64,000 nt of DNA from contig JAZKGA010000001.1 in NCBI GenBank assembly GCA_040386235.1, positions 434,001 to 498,000 on the forward strand. The letters run 5' to 3'. The notes under the pieces were generated by a model. It saw only the letters and a list, made by a program, of their open reading frames with translations. It made no database searches and was not told where the DNA came from. Of the stretch, positions 1 through 7,807 are shown in pieces; positions within the stretch are counted from its first letter, which is position 1; every line of letters starts with the position of its first letter. The DNA comes from JAZKGA01 sp040386235. Lineage in GTDB: Bacteria; Pseudomonadota; Alphaproteobacteria; Micavibrionales; Micavibrionaceae. A program made the position numbers and the translations under genes.

Positions 1-313
1 TGGCGCGGTCGGCCATCATCTTGGTGACGTTTTCAACCGGACCAACCCAGTTAACGGTCGCGCCGCGCTGTAATTCAGCAGGTAGGTCGCTTGGTGTCGC
101 CATATTAACCCGTGGGGTCCGCGTCTGTTCAATCGCCGCCAGGTTTTCCATGGCGCGGGATGACCGGTCAGCGGCTTGGGCCAGCAGGGCAGACACCTTG
201 TCAGGTTCAGCCACCAGTTGCGGATTATTGATGCGGACAGGATTGGCCTGGCAGCCACCCAAAGCCAGGGCGGCTGTCAAAACGATCAAGGGAAGGGTCG
301 ATGGGCGTGTCAT
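1..313 (-). CDS. dotD: DotD-family type IVB secretion lipoprotein (partial, C-terminus off the left edge)
   Basis: Seen: the reverse strand opens at 313 with a lipoprotein signal peptide ending in a lipobox-like LGGC (Cys near residue 20). It continues with an INNP motif, a helical stretch with LAQAADRSSRAMENLAAIE, and near the edge VNWVGPVENV. Known: Legionella DotD is an outer-membrane lipoprotein of the Dot/Icm core complex with the same order (lipobox, INNP, helix, then a VDWSGPIEEL segment opening its folded domain). About 104 residues are present, so roughly the last third is missing. Inference: transcription runs leftward, so dotC and dotB homologues would be expected just outside the window, as in the dotD-dotC-dotB order of Legionella. 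The three genes upstream on the same strand probably belong to the same operon. Confidence 0.85.
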   Translation of the reverse strand, partial: MTRPSTLPLIVLTAALALGGCQANPVRINNPQLVAEPDKVSALLAQAADRSSRAMENLAAIEQTRTPRVNMATPSDLPAELQRGATVNWVGPVENVTKMMADRA

Positions 314-355
314 TGTGCTTTGCATCCTAATCATGTCCTGTGCGAAAGGCAAATT

Positions 356-775
356 CTAGCTGTTCTTGTTACGTATCAAATTGTGACGCCGCATGGCCGA
401 GATGACCTTGCTGCGATAGGTTTTTTCCAAATGCGGCGTGCGTGAGTGGTAATAGCCGATCGCTTTCGATAGCGATTTCGTCTCATTCAAATGGCGGCGT
501 AAGATCCAGGCCGCGACCCCGACATTGGTGCAGGTGTCGTCGCGGATCCAGCGATGCGCCGTGCTTTCGCTGACGCGCCAGTATTTCGCCAGTTTCGGGA
601 CCCACAATGTGTTTATCTGCATCGGACCCAGATCATAGGTGCCGTTTTTGTTGCCGACCTGCTGGCCCGTACGGCCACCTTCGACCTGTAAAATCCCAAT
701 CAGAACCGCCGGCGGGACATCGTATGTCTGCGCCGCCATCATCAGGCAAGAAGCGATTACTTGCGACATGGCCAT
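356..775 (-). CDS. lytic transglycosylase of the secretion-system type (VirB1-like SLT)
   Basis: 139 residues with an SLT-like fold signature: candidate catalytic Glu in ILQVEGGRTGQ (about residue 32), then YDLGPMQIN, the conserved motif following the active site. Two cysteines (about residues 10 and 82) could form a disulfide in the periplasm. The N-terminus is only weakly hydrophobic, so the export route is unclear. The start at 775 has an AGGA-type ribosome site and follows the upstream stop by 8 nt, which indicates an operon. Known: small SLT enzymes in T4SS clusters open the peptidoglycan for channel assembly. Its place directly upstream of dotD supports that role. Confidence 0.85.
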   Translation of the reverse strand: MAMSQVIASCLMMAAQTYDVPPAVLIGILQVEGGRTGQQVGNKNGTYDLGPMQINTLWVPKLAKYWRVSESTAHRWIRDDTCTNVGVAAWILRRHLNETKSLSKAIGYYHSRTPHLEKTYRSKVISAMRRHNLIRNKNS

Positions 776-783
776 ACGCGGTC

Positions 784-1785
784 CTACCCTTCCTTCTTCG
801 CGAAGAACGACATCGGGTCGCCCGGGTCGCCGGATGGCGCAACCTGCTCAGCCTGCGCGGGACTATCGTTACTTGCGGGTGGTGGTGCCATAAAAATGGA
901 GGGCACGCCATTGTCCGCCGGTGCTTGCGCTTGTGCCGCTGTCGGTGCTGGGCCACCCTGTGCCGTGGCGCTTTCTGTTTGTGATCCGCCGAAGATCAGC
1001 GTCTGCGCCAGTTCAGCCAGCAATGCCAGGCGCAGTTCATAGGTTTTCATCACCGGATCGGCAGACATCGGCATATCGCGTGCCTTATCGCCCAGGCCCA
1101 TTAATCGGGCCATCTCGCCGTAATGGCATTGTGAATACAGTAATGCGCAGGCGCGCAGCAGGGCCAGCTCCGCCTTGGTGGCGATTGTGCCGTTGGCGTC
1201 AGGCGTCAGGCGATCCCGCAAAGACCGGGCATCGCGCAAAAGCATGGCGGTGACATCGTTTAACATTTTCTTTTCCGGCAGGCCGAAAGAAAAGGACTGC
1301 ACAGCACCGACAACAGGAACCAGAATCTGGAAATATTGCAAACCGACCTGCATCGCGTCCGCCGGTGCCCATTCGCGGTCCAGATCCTGAACCCGATTGC
1401 GGATATCGGCGGCATCGCTGAAGGTATCGGCATAGGCCAAAACGGTTTCAAACCCGGCGATCATGCGATCAATATCGGATTCCTGCGGAATGCGGCCCGA
1501 GATTTGATACGTTCCGGCGATCAGTGGACTGACAAGCGCCGTCACGGCAACACGCAGGCCGTCGGCTGAATTCTCATCCGCCTTTAAATCCATTTTATCT
1601 GAAAGGGACAGGGCGGCCTGGGTGGTTAAACCCAGCAGGGCCGCGACTTTTTCCGCATCTTCACGCGGGGATGGCGCGGGAATGCCGGTGGCAGCGGCGC
1701 GGCTGCCAACCTCGTGCACTGCGGCCAATAGCGGTGTCCCCAGTTTCTCAAGAATGAGAGTCATATATTCGGTGCGCGGATCCAT
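784..1785 (-). CDS. hypothetical protein in type IVB secretion operon
   Basis: 333 residues, not recognised. The first 210 or so residues are alpha-helix-like, rich in Ala, Leu and Asp, with no signal peptide or clear membrane segment. The last 100 residues are low complexity (Ala, Pro, Gln, Ser) and end in a short tail with SFFAKKEG. It lies 8 nt upstream of the transglycosylase and on the same strand as dotD, so it is probably co-transcribed with them. A soluble protein with a disordered C-terminal tail in such a cluster could be an accessory component, chaperone or substrate. The sequence does not decide which. Confidence 0.75.
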   Translation of the reverse strand: MDPRTEYMTLILEKLGTPLLAAVHEVGSRAAATGIPAPSPREDAEKVAALLGLTTQAALSLSDKMDLKADENSADGLRVAVTALVSPLIAGTYQISGRIPQESDIDRMIAGFETVLAYADTFSDAADIRNRVQDLDREWAPADAMQVGLQYFQILVPVVGAVQSFSFGLPEKKMLNDVTAMLLRDARSLRDRLTPDANGTIATKAELALLRACALLYSQCHYGEMARLMGLGDKARDMPMSADPVMKTYELRLALLAELAQTLIFGGSQTESATAQGGPAPTAAQAQAPADNGVPSIFMAPPPASNDSPAQAEQVAPSGDPGDPMSFFAKKEG

Positions 1786-1861
1786 TACTGATAAAACCCT
1801 GTTTGTTTACTGCCGTGAGTGTGCCAGAGCAGGCGGGGGGAATGCAAGACACACCCCTTCA

Positions 1862-2680
1862 TTATTTTATATCGGACAAGAAGCCGGGCAGATCCGTCGG
1901 CATGCCGCGAACCAGTTTCACTTTTTGATCCGCACCACGATAGACGATTAAAGGCGTCACATCGAATTTATAATCCAGGAATGCTTGCAAATTGGCCCGC
2001 AGCTTTGTCATGTCACCCTGTGGCGTGCCGGGGATAACGGCTTTGTCATCCTGGATCAGGCCGGTCAGATAAGCCACAGCCTTCGGATCGTTGGTCAGCG
2101 TGACCGCCTGCGCAATGGATTTTTCGTTCACGATGGCAATCGGGATGGTTTTTAATTGAACAGTGCCGTTTTTTAGGGCGTCGCTGGCCATCGCCATGCG
2201 CAAAAACGCCTTACAATGCGGGCATTGCGTGTCAATAAAGACATAGGCGGCGGGTGCCGCTGCATCGCCTAGCGACACGGTGGTCAGGCCGCCCAGTCGC
2301 GTCCATAGCTGTTCAGAGCGGGAGGGTTTGGCGGTTTTTGCCTGGGTTTCCAGGACAGGATTGGCCCCAACGGCCTGCGCCAGGACCGCATCGCTTTCGT
2401 ATGCGTGTTTAAGCTGTTGTGATGTGACGGAATCCCCATTGGCATCAAACAGGATGCCCAGTAATAACCCCTTATTATCCGGCGTGCTGTACATGTATTC
2501 AATGCGGCCATTCTTGACGGTCATCCACCCGTTCATCCCTTGGGCCTGGCCCAGGTATTTGACCAGCACGCCGTCTTGTTTCAACGCCTGCAGCGGTGCA
2601 GGCATGGGCGGTTCAGCCGCAAAGGCCGCGCCCACAGGCGCAAACAGAACCACAAAAACGGCAATAATCGAACGCAACAT
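1862..2680 (-). CDS. DsbC/DsbG-like periplasmic thiol:disulfide interchange protein
   Basis: 272 residues. A signal peptide (MLRSIIAVFVVLFAPVGAAFA) is followed by an N-terminal region and a thioredoxin-fold domain with the active site CPHC at residues 153-156 and a likely cis-Pro in DVTPLIVY. A start at 2680 is chosen over an in-frame upstream start because AAGGA sits 8 nt before it and the signal peptide begins there. Known: DsbC-like isomerases are often encoded within conjugation and T4SS loci, where they help fold disulfide-bonded machine parts. Its position just upstream of the dotD-containing operon fits this. It could equally serve the cysteine-containing exported proteins elsewhere in the window. 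Confidence 0.85.
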   Translation of the reverse strand: MLRSIIAVFVVLFAPVGAAFAAEPPMPAPLQALKQDGVLVKYLGQAQGMNGWMTVKNGRIEYMYSTPDNKGLLLGILFDANGDSVTSQQLKHAYESDAVLAQAVGANPVLETQAKTAKPSRSEQLWTRLGGLTTVSLGDAAAPAAYVFIDTQCPHCKAFLRMAMASDALKNGTVQLKTIPIAIVNEKSIAQAVTLTNDPKAVAYLTGLIQDDKAVIPGTPQGDMTKLRANLQAFLDYKFDVTPLIVYRGADQKVKLVRGMPTDLPGFLSDIK

Positions 2681-2752
2681 GATAAAATCCTTCCACTCTG
2701 TTTCCAGTGTATGACAGCTTCCGTGCATTTGCAAAAGGCATTGCCGCAGCCG

Positions 2753-3982
2753 TTAGTAGAACAGGGTTAAAATACCTGTGAAGCTGTGCTGGTCCTCACG
2801 AAAAATTTCGCCGCCCGCGTAAAATCCAGCCATAGGAATGTCACCCAGAACGGCGCGCAGGCTAACCAACTCGTCTGCACGCATGTCAGGGGACACAGCA
2901 CGGCCAGCGCAACTGATGTAAATCGCGGCTTTTGGAGGGTTGGGGGCATCCTCGACGCGCTTTTTAACGTCATCCAGCATCCGCGCCAAATCCCCGAACA
3001 TCGTTTTGTCATTGCGTCTGACAAAGCGGATGGCCATGCCCTCTTGCAACGGGGCGTCGATCATAATGTGTTCGGAATCCGCCTCAACGCCCAGCATCGG
3101 GCGGACCAGATAGTCGCCCCGGTCACTGCCGGCAATCGGCAGGCCCACATGCACCTCGCCCTGAAACAAATGGCTGAAACTGTCTTCCAGCGCCTCTTGC
3201 GACACCTCATGACCCACCGCGATTGCGTCAGGGTCCGTGCCAATATCGGCCATGGCCATATGGCGCAGATCGCTGGCGAAAACATGCAAGGCCGGCTGGT
3301 CATCCAGCGCGGCGATCAGGCCGTTATCAAGGCGCGTGATCGTGTGGGCCGGACCAATGGGGGTGCAGCCCTGCGACATCGCCGTCTGCACATATACCTG
3401 GGACGACAGCAATATGCCGGCCATATGCCCCGCCGCGTCCGCGTCATCGGCGGCGGAACTGATTCCGCCAACCAGAAAGGCACCGGTTTGGCGGCTAAGC
3501 TGATGCAGAAGGCCGCCCAGCTGACCATCGGGAAACGGATCGGCAAACACCAGTCCGAATGGCGGGCCATGCAGTTTTAGCCAGCTGTGTATCGTGTCCG
3601 GCAAAATCAAAAAATCCGGCTGGGTCTGAATGGGTAAATTCATCACGCAATGGGGTGGAAAGTCGCACACCAGCAGAACGGCCGCTTTTTCTGTCAGGCT
3701 GGCCCCATGACTGTCCATCACGCCAATCCCGGAACATCCGGCCCAGACGGGGATGGCTGTCACATCCTGCAACAAGGTTAACAAGCTGGCGGCATCGCCC
3801 GCAAGCGCGTCGGTGATAAACAAAAACGCGCAGCTGTAATGCGGCTTGTCAGCGTCCTGCAGATCCAGGCTGCGAATCAAGGCAGCCCCGATGTCCCGCC
3901 AGTCGTGACCTTCGGCCCGGGCGGAACGATAGGTTGATTTATGAGGTTTCGTTTGCAGGACTGTAATGCTCTTCGCTGTCAT
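2753..3982 (-). CDS. FIST N/C-domain sensory protein
   Basis: About 409 residues with the FIST N-terminal pattern (WAGCSGIGVM, then LGGLLHQLSRQTGAFLVGGISS) and a FIST_C segment with the ISCAGR motif followed by a GDIPMAGFYAGGEI stretch near the C-terminus. Known: FIST domains are soluble sensory modules found alone or with chemotaxis and signalling proteins, and are thought to bind small ligands such as amino acids. No output domain is fused here. The frame is open further upstream to a GTG at 4042. The ATG at 3982 is the more family-like start, though its ribosome site is poor, so the N-terminus is uncertain. It is divergent from the Bax-inhibitor-1 gene. Confidence 0.85.
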   Translation of the reverse strand: MTAKSITVLQTKPHKSTYRSARAEGHDWRDIGAALIRSLDLQDADKPHYSCAFLFITDALAGDAASLLTLLQDVTAIPVWAGCSGIGVMDSHGASLTEKAAVLLVCDFPPHCVMNLPIQTQPDFLILPDTIHSWLKLHGPPFGLVFADPFPDGQLGGLLHQLSRQTGAFLVGGISSAADDADAAGHMAGILLSSQVYVQTAMSQGCTPIGPAHTITRLDNGLIAALDDQPALHVFASDLRHMAMADIGTDPDAIAVGHEVSQEALEDSFSHLFQGEVHVGLPIAGSDRGDYLVRPMLGVEADSEHIMIDAPLQEGMAIRFVRRNDKTMFGDLARMLDDVKKRVEDAPNPPKAAIYISCAGRAVSPDMRADELVSLRAVLGDIPMAGFYAGGEIFREDQHSFTGILTLFY

Positions 3983-4093
3983 ATCTTCCAAGTGATAGGT
4001 CAAAATCCTTCCCGAATGCAAGCCCTTGCTGTTCGTGCGCACTCAATCTATATTATCACGTGTGACAGTCATGCGACAGATATGGAGAAAAGT

Positions 4094-4804
4094 ATGAGCG
4101 AAGATTTCTCGACCAATGTAACTCAGGCCCACGTACAAACATACGATGCTGGTCTGCGCGCGTTTATGGTCGGTATTTATAACCACATGTCCTTAGGGGT
4201 TTTTGTAACAGGTATTGTGGCGTTTGCCGTCGCGAATCTGGGACTGGCAGCCGTATTGATGGCCAATCCGGTGATCGCGATTGTCCTGGCGTTGGCCCCG
4301 GTTGCCGTTGTATGGTTCGGGTTTAATCCGGCCACAATGCCGGCCAGCCGCCTGCGGACAACATTTTACATTCTTGCTGTTCTTTACGGCCTTAGCTTCT
4401 CCGCTATTTTCCTGGTCTTTACCGGGGCGGATATTGCCCGCGCGTTCTTTATCACGGCAGCTGCTTTTGCGGGGCTCAGCATCTATGGCTATACCACGCG
4501 TAAAAGCCTGGACGGCCTGGGCACATTCGCGGTTATGGGTGTGATCGGGGCGCTGGTTCTGGGTCTGGTAAACTTGTTCGTGCAGTCCAGCATGTTAATG
4601 AATGTCGTGTCCGGCATTTCCTTGCTGGCCTTTGCCGGTATGACGGCCTATCAGACACAGGCGATGAAGGAAACGTACAACCCGCTGAATGGTGAAGAAG
4701 CCAATGCGCGCCTGGGATGGTCTGCGGCGCTGAATTTGTATATCAGCTTTGTTGCGATGTTCCAAAGTATCCTGAATTTGATGTCGGCGTTTCGCGGCGA
4801 ATAA
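4094..4804 (+). CDS. Bax inhibitor-1/YccA family membrane protein
   Basis: 236 residues and about seven hydrophobic segments. The protein begins with a short hydrophilic N-terminus (MSEDFSTN) and an early VQTYDAGLRAFMVGIYNHM segment typical of the BI-1 family, and ends with LYISFVAMFQSILNLMSAFR. Known: bacterial BI-1 proteins (YbhL/YccA-like) are inner-membrane proteins with proposed calcium-leak or protease-modulating roles. The start at 4094 is chosen because GGAGA lies about 6 nt upstream. The frame is open back to 3941 but that extension lacks family character. A strong rho-independent terminator follows. Confidence 0.92.
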   Translation: MSEDFSTNVTQAHVQTYDAGLRAFMVGIYNHMSLGVFVTGIVAFAVANLGLAAVLMANPVIAIVLALAPVAVVWFGFNPATMPASRLRTTFYILAVLYGLSFSAIFLVFTGADIARAFFITAAAFAGLSIYGYTTRKSLDGLGTFAVMGVIGALVLGLVNLFVQSSMLMNVVSGISLLAFAGMTAYQTQAMKETYNPLNGEEANARLGWSAALNLYISFVAMFQSILNLMSAFRGE

Positions 4805-4820
4805 GGATCAAATGAATGCG

Positions 4821-4850
4821 AAAAGGGCGGCCATGTGCCGCCTTTTTTTA
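4821..4850 (+). terminator. rho-independent terminator after BI-1 gene
   Basis: AAAGGGCGGC and GCCGCCTTT form a GC-rich stem around a CATGT loop, followed by a run of T. It lies 16 nt after the BI-1 stop and before the mscL ribosome site. Confidence 0.88.
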
Positions 4851-4911
4851 TGGCTTGACGCTGTCCCTCAATCACGTCAGGTTGAAACAACAGCTAACCC
4901 AAGGAAACGCC

Positions 4912-5328
4912 ATGCCTGCCATTATCGACGAATTCAAAAACTTCATTGCCCGTGGTAACGTTCTGGATATGGCCGTCGGTATCATTATCGGCGCGGCGTT
5001 TACGACGATTGTGAACTCAATGGTCGGTGATGTCCTGATGCCAGTCATTGGCATGATGACCAGCGGCGTTGATTTTTCCGATATGTTTTTCGCCCTTGAT
5101 GGTAACAGCTATGCGACATTGAAACTGGCAAAAGAGGCGGGCGCGCCGGTTATCACCTATGGTGTCTTTTTGAATGCCATTTTTAATTTCGTCATCGTGG
5201 CTTTTGTGATTTTCATGGTGATGAAGCAAATCAACCGCCTGAAAAAACAAGCAGAAGCCGCACCGGTCGTAACGCCGGAAGATGTCCTGCTGCTGCGTGA
5301 AATCCGCGACGCACTGAAAAAGAAATAA
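4912..5328 (+). CDS. mscL: large-conductance mechanosensitive channel
   Basis: 138 residues, the usual MscL length. The N-terminus EFKNFIARGNVLDMAVG precedes TM1 (IIIGAAFTTIVNSMVGD). A periplasmic loop with DFSDMFFALDG and a second TM (AIFNFVIVAFVIFMVMK) follow, and the C-terminal amphipathic helix ends in LLREIRDALKK. Known: it opens under membrane tension to release solutes during hypo-osmotic shock. AAGGA is well placed before the ATG at 4912. It is convergent with the glycosyltransferase gene, with 4 nt between stops. Confidence 0.96.
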   Translation: MPAIIDEFKNFIARGNVLDMAVGIIIGAAFTTIVNSMVGDVLMPVIGMMTSGVDFSDMFFALDGNSYATLKLAKEAGAPVITYGVFLNAIFNFVIVAFVIFMVMKQINRLKKQAEAAPVVTPEDVLLLREIRDALKKK

Positions 5329-5332
5329 AAGC

Positions 5333-6481
5333 CTAACGCCGGGGCAGAAGTTCTTCATAGACGTTTAACGTCTTGTCGATCATCTGTTCCTTGCTGAAAT
5401 GCGCCGCGACATGTGCGACGGTGCGAACGGCCAGTTCTTCACGCGCGCTGTGTGACAATTTCATTACTTTTTGAATGGCACGGGCCAAGGCCGCAGGATC
5501 GTCCGGCGGGATCAGCCAGCCTGTTTCACCATCAATAATCGTTTCTTTGGCCCCGCCAATGGCGGTGGCGATAATCGGTTTGCCCATTGCCATGGCCTCG
5601 ACCGGAATGCGGCCAAACCCTTCTGGCTCAATCGACGTGCTGATCGCCATGGCGGCCAGGGTATAGGCGGCGGGCATATCATCGCAATGCGGGACGATGC
5701 GGACATGGCCGTCCAATCCCTTTTCTGTGATCAGCTGTTCAAGTTCGGCGCGATAGGCCGCGCGTCCCTGATCGTCGCCGACAATCACGGCAAAAATATC
5801 GGGTCGCTTTAATTTGGCCATGGCCTGGATCAGGACAGTTTGCCCCTTCCAGCGCGTTAAACGCCCGGGCAGCAGGATAACGGTTGCGCCATCCGGGACG
5901 CGCCAGGCCTGCATCAATTTTGATAGGCGCTCGGTTGAAACGCTGCCCGCCTGAAATCGTGTCAGGTTCACGCCACGGGCGATAATCCGGATAACGTCGT
6001 CACCCACATCATATCCCTGGCGCAGATAATCAGCGACGAAGGCGGAAATGGCGATCACGCGCGCGCCGCGCGCAATGCCGCTGTTGTAAAAATGCTTGAA
6101 TTTATTCTGGGTGTTGTACGGTGCGTGGCAGGTCGTCATGAAACGCGCCGATGTCCCGACACAGGCCTTTAACGCACTCCAGGCCGGGGCGCGGCTGCGG
6201 ACGTGGACGATATGCGCCTGGTATTGGCGAATAATGCGACGAATGCGGCCAATGTTGCGCCACATAATCAGGGGGTTCTTGCTGTTCACCGGCAGGGTGA
6301 TGTGCGTCGCCCCGGTACGGGCCAGTTCGGCCACGCGCGGACCGCCCGCAGAAATAACGATCGCCCGCCCGCCCGCCTTGACGATGCCGGCGGCCATGTC
6401 GATGCAGCCTTGTTCCGCCCCCCCGGCGCCAAGGGCAGGGATGATCTGGATAATGACGGGCTTGTCGGGTGATTGGGTCAT
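5333..6481 (-). CDS. glycosyltransferase family 4 (GT-B fold)
   Basis: 382 residues. The N-terminal Rossmann half has an IIPALGAGGAEQGCIDMA motif, typical of GT4 acceptor loops. The C-terminal half has LLPGRLTRWKGQ and the family E-x7-E element in EPEGFGRIPVEAMAMG, which binds the nucleotide-sugar donor. Known: such enzymes retain anomeric configuration and build lipopolysaccharide or exopolysaccharide. The acceptor cannot be read from the sequence. A small membrane protein gene lies immediately upstream on the same strand, so the two may be co-transcribed. Confidence 0.9.
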   Translation of the reverse strand: MTQSPDKPVIIQIIPALGAGGAEQGCIDMAAGIVKAGGRAIVISAGGPRVAELARTGATHITLPVNSKNPLIMWRNIGRIRRIIRQYQAHIVHVRSRAPAWSALKACVGTSARFMTTCHAPYNTQNKFKHFYNSGIARGARVIAISAFVADYLRQGYDVGDDVIRIIARGVNLTRFQAGSVSTERLSKLMQAWRVPDGATVILLPGRLTRWKGQTVLIQAMAKLKRPDIFAVIVGDDQGRAAYRAELEQLITEKGLDGHVRIVPHCDDMPAAYTLAAMAISTSIEPEGFGRIPVEAMAMGKPIIATAIGGAKETIIDGETGWLIPPDDPAALARAIQKVMKLSHSAREELAVRTVAHVAAHFSKEQMIDKTLNVYEELLPRR

Positions 6482-6496
6482 AGGGGAAACAGAAAA

Positions 6497-6871
6497 CTAG
6501 GCGCGTTTGCGCTTGTACTTAATGCCTTTGTCCTGCCGCTCAAACGCGCGGCTGAACACGGACCCGCGGCTCATGCGATCGGGGCGATGCTGAAAGTGGG
6601 ATATAAGGATAACAATTACGCACAGGCCGAACATCACGCCACCGGCGACCAATGCCGCGTGGAACGCGTCTTGTGATAAAAAGGGCGCGAGGTCAGGATT
6701 TTTCAGGGCAGGAACCAGCATCGGGAAAGTGTCGGCGATGACATAGCCGATTTGGGCATGGCTGCCTTCAACCCCTTTTTCCGTTGCCTCAAAGACGTCA
6801 TAGACATACAGGGCCAGGGCAGGCAGGAAACAGAAAACGGCGGAAACAAACAGACGACGTAGAAAAAGCAT
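6497..6871 (-). CDS. small two-TM membrane protein, unknown function
   Basis: 124 residues. One hydrophobic segment lies at the N-terminus (LFVSAVFCFLPALALYVYD), a loop of about 45 residues follows, then a second segment (AALVAGGVMFGLCVIVILIS) and a basic tail ending KYKRKRA. Not recognised. The ATG at 6871 has GGAA about 9 nt upstream, while an alternative ATG at 6877 lies too close to it. The frame stays open back through the antisense of the tRNA gene, but that part is not coding. It lies 15 nt upstream of the glycosyltransferase start and may form a unit with it. Confidence 0.65.
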   Translation of the reverse strand: MLFLRRLFVSAVFCFLPALALYVYDVFEATEKGVEGSHAQIGYVIADTFPMLVPALKNPDLAPFLSQDAFHAALVAGGVMFGLCVIVILISHFQHRPDRMSRGSVFSRAFERQDKGIKYKRKRA

Positions 6872-6985
6872 AGGCATATTCCGAATGATGCAAAAAGGTT
6901 GATGTGAGGAATGATAGCAGGACTTGCATTCTTTTTCCAACCCGATTAGGGTGCCGCCGTTGTCCTTGTTGCTATTACGTCTTGC

Positions 6986-7073
6986 GGAGGCGTGGCCGAG
7001 CGGTCTAAGGCGCACGATTGGAAATCGTGTTGGGGGCAACTCCTCAAGGGTTCGAATCCCTTCGCCTCCGCCA
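6986..7073 (+). tRNA. tRNA-Ser(GGA)
   Basis: Cloverleaf read directly: acceptor GGAGGCG/CGCCTCC with encoded GCCA end, D-arm GCCGAGCGGTCTAAGGC, anticodon stem CACGA/TCGTG with loop TTGGAAA (anticodon GGA), a long variable arm as in class II tRNAs, and T-arm AGGGTTCGAATCCCT. The long variable arm and GGA anticodon identify serine (UCC/UCU codons). Confidence 0.97.
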
Positions 7074-7136
7074 TTTACGCATCTAGGGACGTCCAGCAAT
7101 ATTCAGATCCGCTGTCCCATTTACAGTCATAGAAAC

Positions 7137-7784
7137 ATGTCCACGCACGCACAAACACTGTTGGATTTATATCGTGCCGGGTATTTCCCGATGGCGGATG
7201 CGCGCGATGCTGACACGGTGCAGGTTCTGGCCCCGCACATGCGGGCGTTACTGCCCATTCGCGACCTGCACATTTCCCGCCGGTTATTACGCACGTTGCG
7301 GCAAACGATGTTTGATGTCCGCGTGGATACCGCAACATCCGCAGTCATTGCCGCCTGCGCCGCCGCCCGCCCTGACACCTGGATTAACCCTATGATTGAA
7401 AAGGCGTATAACGACCTGGCGGCGCAGGGGCACGTTCACAGCGTCGAAGTCTGGGACCAGGACCGTCTTGTCGGCGGCCTGTACGGCGTAAGTCTGGGCG
7501 GGCTGTTTTGCGGCGAAAGCATGTTCAGCCATATGCGCGATGCCAGCAAGATTGCCCTGGTTCATTTATGCGCGCGCCTGTCGCATCAGGGATACACGCT
7601 GCTTGACGCCCAATTCGACAATCCGCATTTGCATCAGTTCGGCCAATACACAATGCCGCATGAGGCGTATGTTCAGGCGATTGCAGAAATCTGTGATCTG
7701 CCTGTTACATTTGCGGATGCGATGCCGCAGGCGGAGATGCTGCGTCGCTATTTAAGTCTTGTCAAACCCCCGTCCGCGTCATAG
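7137..7784 (+). CDS. aat: leucyl/phenylalanyl-tRNA--protein transferase
   Basis: 215 residues, matching the family. The N-terminus has LLDLYRAGYFPMADARD, followed by WINPMIEKAYNDL, GGLYGVSLGGLFCGESMF and LLDAQFDNPHLHQFG, all hallmark Aat segments. Known: in the cytoplasm it adds Leu or Phe from aminoacyl-tRNA to proteins with N-terminal Lys or Arg, making N-end-rule substrates for ClpS/ClpAP. The clpS and clpA genes are also in this window (55-58 kb), so the complete bacterial N-degron route is present. It starts 63 nt after the tRNA-Ser gene. Confidence 0.95.
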   Translation: MSTHAQTLLDLYRAGYFPMADARDADTVQVLAPHMRALLPIRDLHISRRLLRTLRQTMFDVRVDTATSAVIAACAAARPDTWINPMIEKAYNDLAAQGHVHSVEVWDQDRLVGGLYGVSLGGLFCGESMFSHMRDASKIALVHLCARLSHQGYTLLDAQFDNPHLHQFGQYTMPHEAYVQAIAEICDLPVTFADAMPQAEMLRRYLSLVKPPSAS

Positions 7785-7807
7785 GGTCTTTGGCACTGTA
7801 AGACACG

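Noticed and set aside
2786..3580. 264-codon open frame on the plus strand antisense to the FIST gene
   Set aside because: Arg/His/Gln-rich composition typical of antisense frames; the opposite strand encodes clear FIST motifs.
3941..4093. N-terminal extension of the BI-1 gene
   Set aside because: No family similarity; the ribosome site supports 4094; the region overlaps the start of the divergent FIST gene.
6878..7099. Upstream extension of the small membrane protein gene through the tRNA antisense
   Set aside because: Contains the complement of tRNA-Ser, a well-known source of false frames.
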